Assembly (NCBI GenBank): GCA_033239005.1
Contig: BSQZ01000010.1
Span: forward strand, 10,511,001 to 10,575,000
Direction: 5' to 3'
Length of the DNA stretch: 64,000 nucleotides
Origin: Lamellibrachia satsuma
Taxonomy: Eukaryota; Annelida; Polychaeta; Sabellida; Siboglinidae
Part shown: piece after piece, positions 56,745-64,000 of the stretch
How the letters are laid out: every line of letters starts with the position of its first letter
Numbering within the stretch: position 1 is the stretch's first letter
Notes under the pieces: model-generated
What the model saw: the letters and a program-made list of their open reading frames with translations, nothing else
The model's database searches: none
What the model was told of the DNA's origin: nothing
Translations under genes and position numbers: made by a program

Positions 56745-59516
56745 TGAACTTAAATGTGTATGCTTAAATGCCAGGAGCATAGTAAATAAAAAAGTGAGTT
56801 AGACATTATGGTAGCAGATATTGATCCTCATGTAACAGGCATCACAGAATCATGGGCAAATGAAGATATAGTAGATGCTGAGTTAGCACTGACAGGCTGT
56901 GTAATGTTTAGGAAGGATAGACGAGAAAGAAGGGGAGGTGGAGTAATTTTGTATATTAAAGAATCTATCCAAGCATATGAAATTACACTGAAAAGTGAAG
57001 CCGATAGTGTGGAAGCAATTTGGTGTAACATAGTTACCAGGAACTCAACATTAACAATAGGAGAAGTTTATCGCAGTCCTAACATAGGACAAGAGGAAGA
57101 TGTAAAATTACAAAAGGCGATAAGGGAGGTGAGCAAGGGAGAATGTGTTATAATGGGTGATTTTAACCATGGCCATATACAATGGGAATCATTAGAGAGT
57201 GCTGGAGGTGACGACCATCAGTTTCTACTTCTAACACAGGATTGTTTCCTTACTCAACATGTCTTGGAACCAACCAGAGGTGGGAATGTGTTAGATTTAA
57301 TTTTGTCTTCTCAAAATGAATTAGTTGACAATGTTAAAGTACACGAACCTTTGGGTTCAAGTAACCATAACCAAATCCATTTTAATATAAAAGTAAAAAC
57401 AGGGAATACATATAAAAAACAATGGAGGAGGAACTTCAACAAAGGCAAATATAAAGTGATGAGAACATATCTAGCGAATATAGATTGGAATAACTTGCTG
57501 AAGAATAAGACAGCAACAGAATGCTGGACTTGTTTAAAATATGAGATTGAGGGCATTATTGAGAAATTTATTCCATTAAGAAAACAAGGGAAAAGATCCA
57601 GGAAAAAACACCTGTCAAAAGAAGCTATTAGAAAAATTGCTCACGAACAGATGCTGTGGAGGGTCTATAAACACACTGGAAATGTAGAAGACTACACAAA
57701 CTACAAAGAGGCACTTAACCTAGCTACAACTGAAATTAGAAAATCTAAAAGAACCTTTGAACAAAAATTGGCAGGTAATATAAAAAATGACAACAAGAGT
57801 TTCTATGCTTATGTAAGGAGTAAACAGAAAGTTCGAGACAAGGTCAGACCACTGGAAAACAACAGTGAAAACATAATTTCAGATGGGTTCCAAATGGCAG
57901 AGGTCCTGAATGAGTATTTCAGCTCAGTTTTTACCACAGAAGATATCAGCTCACTGCCAGTTCCATTGACTAAATTTGAGGGCAATAAATCAGAACATTT
58001 AGGGCAGTTATTTGTAACTCCTGAAATGATAGCAAAGAAAATTAAGAAGATGAAAGATAATAAATCACCTGGAGTTGATGGGATACCACCAAAACTGCTA
58101 AAGGAAATTGTTGATCAAATTAGTACACCACTTGCAAACTTATTTAACTTGTCACTAGAAGAAGGAATAGTTCCTTCAGAATGGAAAGAAGCAAACATTA
58201 CGCTGCTATTTAAGAAGGGATCGAGGAAGAAGCCAGAAAATTACAGACCAGTGAGTTTAACATCAGTTGTATGTAAATTACTCGAAACATTAATTAGAGA
58301 CCACATGGTGGAATTCCTCATAAAACATAAATTAATAAATACATCTCAGCATGGATTCCTAAAAGCAAGGTCATGTCTAACCAATCTCTAGAAGAAATTA
58401 CAAAGTGGGTAGATGACGGGTCACCAGTGGATGTTGTCTACTTAGATTTCCAGAAAGCTTTCGATAAAGTGCCACATCAAAGATTGTTACTTAAACTAAA
58501 AGCCCATGGTATAGGCAATGATGTAATCAACTGGATAGAAAAGTGGCTTACACACAGAAGACAGAGAGTAATAGTAGATGGTAAGATTTCAAATTGGAAA
58601 TCTGTTTTGAGTGGGGTACCACAGGGATCAGTGTTAGGCCCTATACTGTTTTTAATATACATAATTGATTTGGAGGGTGACATATCTAGCAAAGTACTCA
58701 AATTTGCAGATGACACAAAAGTATTCAGGAAGGTTACTAATGATACAGATAAACAAAGTTTACAGGATGATCTAGAAAAATTAGTTAAATGGTCAGAAAA
58801 ATGGAAATGTTATTAAATTTTGGGAAGTGTAAATGTATACACATAGCACATGGAAATATGGACGAGGAATATAAAATGGGGGATGCCGTACTAGGTAGAA
58901 CCACACAAGAAAAGGATTTAGGAGTAACATTTAATGGTGACATGAAAGTTTCAGAGCAATGTGGGATTGCTGCTTCGAAAGGAAATCAAATTCTAGGGCT
59001 AATTAGGAGAACTATCACGTATAAGGAGAAACATCTAATTGTACCCCTGTACAAAGCAATAGTTAGATCACAGTTGGAATATTGTACTCAAGCATGGAGG
59101 CCATATCGTAAAAAAGACATAGATAAGCTAGAAAGAATACAACGAAGAGCAACTAAGATGATTCCAGAATTAAGAGACCTTAGTTACGAAAGTCACTTAT
59201 TACAATGTGGTTTGACAACACCAGAGACCAGGAGACTAAGAGGAGACCAAATAGAAGTGTTTAAAATAGTGAACGGTTATGAGGATGTTGATAGGAATAT
59301 GTTCTTCAAACTTAAAGAAGGCAGTAGAACCAGAGGACACAAAGCAGCATTAGTTAAGGAGCAGTGTAGGTTGGACATGAGAAAGTACTCTTTCTCACAG
59401 AGGGTGATAAATGAATGGAACAAACTGCCAACTGATTGTGTTAGTGCTAGTAGTGTGAATATGTTTAAAAATAGAATTGACAGATATCTGATACACATAG
59501 ATGAGAAAATTGTTGG
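56745..59516 (+). mobile_element. L2/CR1-like LINE, nearly full ORF2, frameshifted
   Basis: An endonuclease domain comes first: VCLNARSIVN, then DIDPHVTGITESWANEDI, VIMGDFNHGHIQWESLESAG and SSNHNQIHF. The reverse transcriptase follows: SEWKEANITLLFKKGSRKKP, ENYRPVSLTSVVCKLLE, VVYLDFQKAFDKVPHQRL, SGVPQGSVLGPILFLIYI, KFADDTKVF. It ends with the tail ENRGH-like RTRGHKAALVKEQCRLDMRK and RVINEWNKLP. Frames shift in a poly-A run near 56790, near 58375-58390 and near 58800-58815, so it cannot make an intact protein. The intact FADD and GDFN boxes and long frames suggest recent loss. There is no ORF1 and no 3' UTR; it ends where a minus-strand LINE tail begins. Confidence 0.92.
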
Positions 59517-59654
59517 ACTCTCGATTTTTTTAGTCTTTCTATATTATGATAAGTCCCTCATATACCAGGTAGTTCTTTTGTGGCTCTTCTCTTGACGTTT
59601 TCTTGTATTGCTATTTTATGTTTCATCTTATATGGATACTACATGTATACTGCT
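59517..59654 (-). mobile_element. LINE fragment, minus strand (C-terminal RT piece)
   Basis: Minus-strand translation HLDYAIAVYM, then YPYKMKHKIAIQENVKRRAT and KELPGI. This is the RPHLDYAxxVW...RxQRRATKxxPG block. It continues the minus-strand LINE of 60090-63230, from which it is separated by the dispersed element, and meets the plus-strand LINE tail to tail. Confidence 0.75.
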
Positions 59655-60088
59655 ATGGCATAATCTAGGTGAGGTGATGAAAAATGCCACCCTAATTTGA
59701 AAAATGCCACCTAATTTGGCACTATAATATTATTAAATTTATACATTTGTGCCAGCCTACATTCTCCGATAATCATTTCAAATTATGCAGGGTATATTTT
59801 TAATAAAACTTTAATATCCATTTAAAAACATAAAACTCCCAAGTTTTTCGCAGATATAAAATATGGTTACTATATCTGCGGTGATGCAAATATGCACAAA
59901 GTTTATGCATATTTGGCAGAAAAAATCCAAAATACATGGCGATCCGCGTACTTTTCTAGGGATTCCTTGGCTTCACGTCAAGTAAAAAAATTGCTTCGGG
60001 GCAAAAAAGACAAATATACTAGTTACTTCTTCGCACTGTACTATTATTTGTTTTGAACAATTTGCCCCCCTATGCTGTTATTTGTTAT
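59655..60088 (-). repeat. Dispersed element, copy inside the minus-strand LINE
   Basis: Reverse complement of blocks at 38060-38775. One end has GATGAAAAATGCCACCCTAA; the other has TATGCTGTTATTTGTTATGG. It replaces or interrupts the part of the LINE between its FADD box and the HLDYA block. Confidence 0.65.
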
Positions 60089-60089
60089 G

Positions 60090-60926
60090 GGCTTATGGCT
60101 CTAAATATCTTAATGTCATCAGCAAATAGAAATGCATGAGATTTAGTTAAATCTGGCAGGTCATTTATGTATAAAACAAACAATAAAAGTCCTAGGACAG
60201 ATCCCCGAGGTATCCCTGACGTTAATTTGTGCCAGTTTGCTAATGTTGAAACTTGTTAATTTACTTATTAGTCTCTTATGTGGCATGGTATCAAAAGCCT
60301 TCTGAAAATCCATATAAATAACACCTGTGTAGTTACCCTTATCCATGTCTAGTATTTTAATTAGTTGGAGAACTGTTGATCTGACAGAGATAAAATCATA
60401 TCGTTTTTTGACTGAACAGACCATTGTCTTTCATGTAACTAATAATGTGATTTCTAATAATTTTTTCCAAGCATTTACAAACTTTACTTGTTACTAGGCT
60501 TATTGGATGGTAATTGCAAGCTGATTTCTTATTTCCTTTTTTATACATTGCTGATATTTTGGCATCTTTCCAGTCATCAAGATACTTTATGCTTTTATCG
60601 ATGTTTCAGATATTTTTCGTAATGGGTAACAGATATTCTCTGACAACTCCATTAGTAATCTGCCATCTATTTCATTAAGTTTTTTTTAATGTCAATAATA
60701 TGTTTCCGGTTACTTTTAGCTCATCCATCACTAATTTATTGTTTACATTGGGATAGACCCTGGCAGTTCAGTAGTGAATACACTGGAGAAGTAGTCGGCA
60801 AGAATATTTGCTTTTTCTCCATCTTCAGTTGTTTGGGATTTCGTGTTTGTGTGATCTATATTCAATTCCCAAATTCCTTGTTTAATTATAGTTTTTGATT
60901 TTTAATATTTCCAGAAGACTTTAGGG
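60090..60926 (-). mobile_element. LINE reverse-transcriptase region, minus strand
   Basis: From high to low coordinates: KYLDDWKDAKISAMYKKGNK, LVTSKVCKCLEKIIRNHIIS, YTGVIYMDFQKAFDTMPHKR, then SGICPRTFIVCFIHK and LPDLTKSHAFLFADDIKIF. The FADD catalytic box is kept. Frame changes and the loss of part of the palm make it inactive. The 5' part lies beyond the hAT insertion. Confidence 0.88.
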
Positions 60927-61340
60927 CAGGGGTCAGCAACCTGCGGCCCGCAGAGCTATTTCATGCAGCCCGCGGACAGATAGTGAGATTATGCATGACG
61001 CGGCCCGCGCCCGCAATATTGATATATAAAATAAAAAATAGTACGTCTTGTCTAGACTAAATTCTAGACGAGACGTCTAGGCGAGACATATCACACAATG
61101 CAACTCGGTAATACCATTTCCACGTGATGAACATATCATACATTTCTCACTTCCTTTAAACTTTAATTAATTCACTTTTGCCAACATGCAGACATGAATG
61201 TTCTATCTTTTTTGTGTTTGAGTGATAATGTGTTGTTTTGAATAACACTCGTAATCACTCGTTAAATCACTGGCAGTTCCAGCACCTTCCGTCCGAGAGG
61301 AATGTGCAATATTAACAATTCCTGCATTAAACCGAAGTGC

Positions 61341-61888
61341 CCTGGCTAGGTTGGGTTGCCATGCTGTGTCACGTGTACGAGCTGAGACATGAGACTAGGT
61401 TGGGTTGCCATGCTGTGCCACGTGTACGAGCTGAGACATGAGACTAGGTTTGGCTGCCATGCTGTGCCACGTTTACGAGCTGAGACATGATACTAGGTTG
61501 GGTTGCCATGCTGTGCCACGTGTACGATCCGAGACATGAGACTAGGTTGGGTTGCCATGCTGTGCCACGTGTACGAGCTGAGACATGAGACTAGGTTGGG
61601 TTGCCATGCTGTGCCACGTGTACGAGCTGAGACATGAGACTATGTTGGGTTGCCATGCTGTGCCACGTTTACGAGCCGAGACATGAAACTAGGATGGGTT
61701 GCCATGCTGTGCCACGTGTACGAGCCGAGACATGAGACTAGGTTGGGTTGTCATGCTGTGCCACGTGTACGAGCTGAGATGTGAGACTAGGTTGGGTTGC
61801 CATGCTGTGCCACGTGTACAAGCCGAGACATGAGACTAGGTTATGGGTGTCATGCTGTGCCAAGTGTACGAGCTGAGACATGAGATTA
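61341..61888. repeat. 49-bp minisatellite, about 11 units, inside the hAT element
   Basis: Unit GGTTGGGTTGCCATGCTGTG then CCACGTGTACGAGCTGAGAC and ATGAGACTA. The units contain the CACGTG palindrome and differ by few substitutions. Confidence 0.95.
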
Positions 61889-61894
61889 GCGTAT

Positions 61895-62235
61895 TCATGG
61901 AGAAGAAGGATGCAGAAGTACCGGCATTCACTGACCCCTTATGGATGTGCGATTTTGCATTTTAGTCTACGTCACGGAGCACCTCACTCTGCTGAACGCC
62001 AAACTTCAGAGAAGAGAACAACTAATCAATGAACTGTGCCAGTTTATCTCCGCTTTCGAGACCAGGTTTCGATTGTGGGAAACACAACTGCGGGATGCAA
62101 ATTACTTCTTGACACTCATAGAAACCAAACTAGCTACTCCGGACATGTAGGCCTTCGTAGCATTCATTGAGCTGCTGAGACGGGAGTTTGATGACCGATT
62201 GACAAATATCAGGGTTCGCAAAAGGGAGTGAAATA
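61895..62235 (+). pseudogene. hAT transposase fragment inside the hAT element
   Basis: 61941-62150 encodes EHLTLLNAKLQRREQLINEL then CQFISAFETRFRLWETQLRD and ANYFLTLIETK. After a TAG, the same frame continues FVAFIELLRREFDDRLTNI-like. It is the same segment as at 1-330. No catalytic part remains. Confidence 0.7.
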
Positions 62236-62377
62236 AAAACTTCAACGTGTCCAAAATTTTTTGGCTAGGGTAGTTACACGATCTCCTCGTTTCTCGCGCT
62301 CACTGACACTTCTAAAATCATTGCTTTGGCTCCCTGTGCGATATCGCATTATTTTTAAGATCTGTAAAATTACAAAT

Positions 62378-62578
<201 letters not shown>

Positions 62579-62656
62579 TATGTGTGGCCCACTGACCTAT
62601 TCCAAGTCACTAATTTGGCCCTCCGTTCAAAAAGGTTGCCGAACACTGCTTTAGGG

Positions 62657-63230
62657 TTTGTATTTGGCTTGAGATGCTAAATTTCATTCAAACTCCTTTC
62701 GGAACTTTCTGGTCAGATTTTATTTCTGCTTTTACAATACTCTTACAATATAATATATATTTTTTCCCATCCCTTGTTTCATTGTATCTTGTCCATAATC
62801 TATTTTTATGTCTAATTAGTTTTCTGGTTCTTGCGTTCAGGGGGGAAGTTTCCCTTTCTGTCATTTGAAACTTCTTTTTGAGGTATGTAATACTATGTAT
62901 TTTATCTTCTAATGAATTTAGTACTGTTTTAAGGATTACCCATTGGTTATTAACATTGCCTTTACAGTCTAAATTTCTCTTCCCAGTGTATATTTAAAAA
63001 CTCTCATCATTCCTTCATAATTTGCCTTATAAAAAAGCTTATTTTTTATATATTTACTTGTAATGACTTTGCACAAAATATTGATTGTAATAACACAGTG
63101 GTCACTTTTACCAAGGGGACTAAGGCGCTCTATTTCCCTGTTATCTATGAGATTGAAATTTCCCGTAATTACAATTTGTGAGTATTTAAGTCCTGTTGTT
63201 GATCTAATCACATTTAGAAGTTCTGCATTA
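62657..63230 (-). mobile_element. LINE endonuclease end and linker, minus strand
   Basis: Minus-strand translation of 63211-62969 reads TGLKYSQIVITGNFNLIDNR then LGKSDHCVITINI. The GDFN-like box (here GNFN) and SDH box of the endonuclease are only about 20 residues apart because of an internal deletion. It is the 5' part of the LINE that continues below the hAT insertion. Confidence 0.8.
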
Positions 63231-63251
63231 TTTTATTCTGATTCCCCATCA

Positions 63252-63255
<4 letters not shown>

Positions 63256-63314
<59 letters not shown>
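63256..63314. repeat. (AT)n microsatellite
   Basis: About 29 AT units directly before the hairpin. Confidence 0.95.
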
Positions 63315-63318
<4 letters not shown>

Positions 63319-63322
63319 GGAC

Positions 63323-63383
63323 AACTTTCAAGGAATGTTTATTTATAGAAATTGAACTTAAAAATAAAACCAAACTTCTTTTT

Positions 63384-63418
<35 letters not shown>

Positions 63419-63480
63419 CAAAAAGAAGTTTGGTTTTATTTTTAAGTTCAATTTCTATAAATAAACATTCCTTGAAAGTT
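63323..63480. repeat. Perfect inverted repeat, 62-base arms, 34-base AT loop
   Basis: Arms 63323-63384 (AACTTTCAAGGAATGTTTAT ... CTTCTTTTTG) and 63419-63480 are exact reverse complements; the loop is a TA run. A transcript would form a 62-bp hairpin. Protein-like frames appear in both orientations only because the arms are copies. Confidence 0.97.
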
Positions 63481-63689
63481 GAGACCAGATTTAATTTTTT
63501 TGCATGTAGGGAATTTAAGATGTATATTATGATACATTATAATACCCCTTCCTTCATTATTTTCTATATTTTTATAGAATAACATATAGCCTTCTAAGGA
63601 AAATTCTGGTATGGTTACAGTACATTTGTTTTTTTTACCTCATTAAAAAATTTTGCAGGTGCATATTAAGACTGCCTTAAGTATTTTCA

Positions 63690-64000
63690 ACTCAAACATA
63701 TAATCTATATGCAAAATTCAATGAATTGGAAATATTTATCGAAGAACTCAATAATATTAATTTTAAATTCAATGTAATATGCTTACAATAAAGTTGGATA
63801 ACGGAATAACAAATACAATTGCCTGGCTATAACTGTATCATTCAAAGGAAAAGTTGCTGTGAAAAGGGTGGTTTAGTAATTTACATAGATACAAGATTCA
63901 AATATGAGGTACTGATTAAAATAAGTATGAATAAGTATGAATATTGAGAGGGACAGATTATTAAAGTAACCATCGGTGGGCTACCCAAAGTAACCAGCAG
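63690..64000 (+). mobile_element. LINE endonuclease start, plus strand, cut by the window end
   Basis: Reads LEIFIEELNNINFKFNVICL then QLPGYNCIIQRKSCCEKGGL and VIYIDTRFKYEVL, and after a slip GQIIKVTIGGLPKVT. This is the N-terminal half of a LINE AP-endonuclease, with frame breaks. The rest is outside the window. Confidence 0.75.

Noticed and set aside
63233..63582. Similar small proteins MNLKIKPNFFL on both strands
   Set aside because: Produced by the two arms of the perfect inverted repeat.

Overview
The window is animal nuclear DNA: AT-rich, intron-rich, full of microsatellites, minisatellites and decayed transposons, with no operons or prokaryotic signals. I favour a cephalochordate (amphioxus-like) source. 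The reasons are the vertebrate-like HSP110 gene, intron minisatellites that copy an exon-intron junction (a repeat type I recall as described in amphioxus) and the mix of L2/CR1-type LINEs, hAT, piggyBac and Polinton-like relics. This is inference; another marine invertebrate is possible.

Two protein genes could be assembled exon by exon with consistent splice phases. On the plus strand (3760-11637), a seven-exon gene encodes about 513 residues: an N-terminal SAM-like domain, a motif like that of SAMD3-like proteins, a Ser/Asp-rich ten-residue repeat and a C-terminal AT-hook. On the minus strand (40709-16178), a fifteen-exon gene encodes a complete 852-residue HSP110/HSPA4-type chaperone, from [11 protein letters not shown] to the terminal MELD. 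Its promoter carries one perfect three-unit heat-shock element and three weaker ones. A third, weak candidate is a divergent two-exon small gene (41337-42282) head-to-head with the HSPA4 promoter.

Layout: 1-2165 transposon relics; 3760-11637 the SAM/AT-hook gene; 12.3-13.4 kb repeat plus a LINE fragment; 16.2-40.7 kb HSPA4, with minisatellites in introns 8, 11, 12 and 13 and transposon pieces in introns 1-4 and 14; 40.7-42.3 kb the heat-shock promoter and the small divergent candidate; 42.5-44.7 kb a very long (TA)n tract and a broken piggyBac transposase; 46 kb a tRNA-derived SINE; 47.2-49.1 kb a CpG-rich relic with a type-B DNA polymerase-like part, a P-loop ATPase-like part and a Ty3/gypsy integrase piece; 50-51.3 kb a minus-strand LINE; 52-56 kb mostly featureless apart from tandem repeats; 56.2-64.0 kb a nest of LINEs in both orientations. 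That nest is split by a 1.7-kb hAT element with a perfect 8-bp target duplication and also holds a perfect 62-bp-arm hairpin.

The most notable signal is tandem duplication anchored on 5' splice sites. Intron 12 of HSPA4 holds about twelve extra copies of the end of exon 12 plus its donor. The intron 8 array starts at the first base of the intron. In the SAM/AT-hook gene a 42-bp duplication creates a second, in-frame donor.
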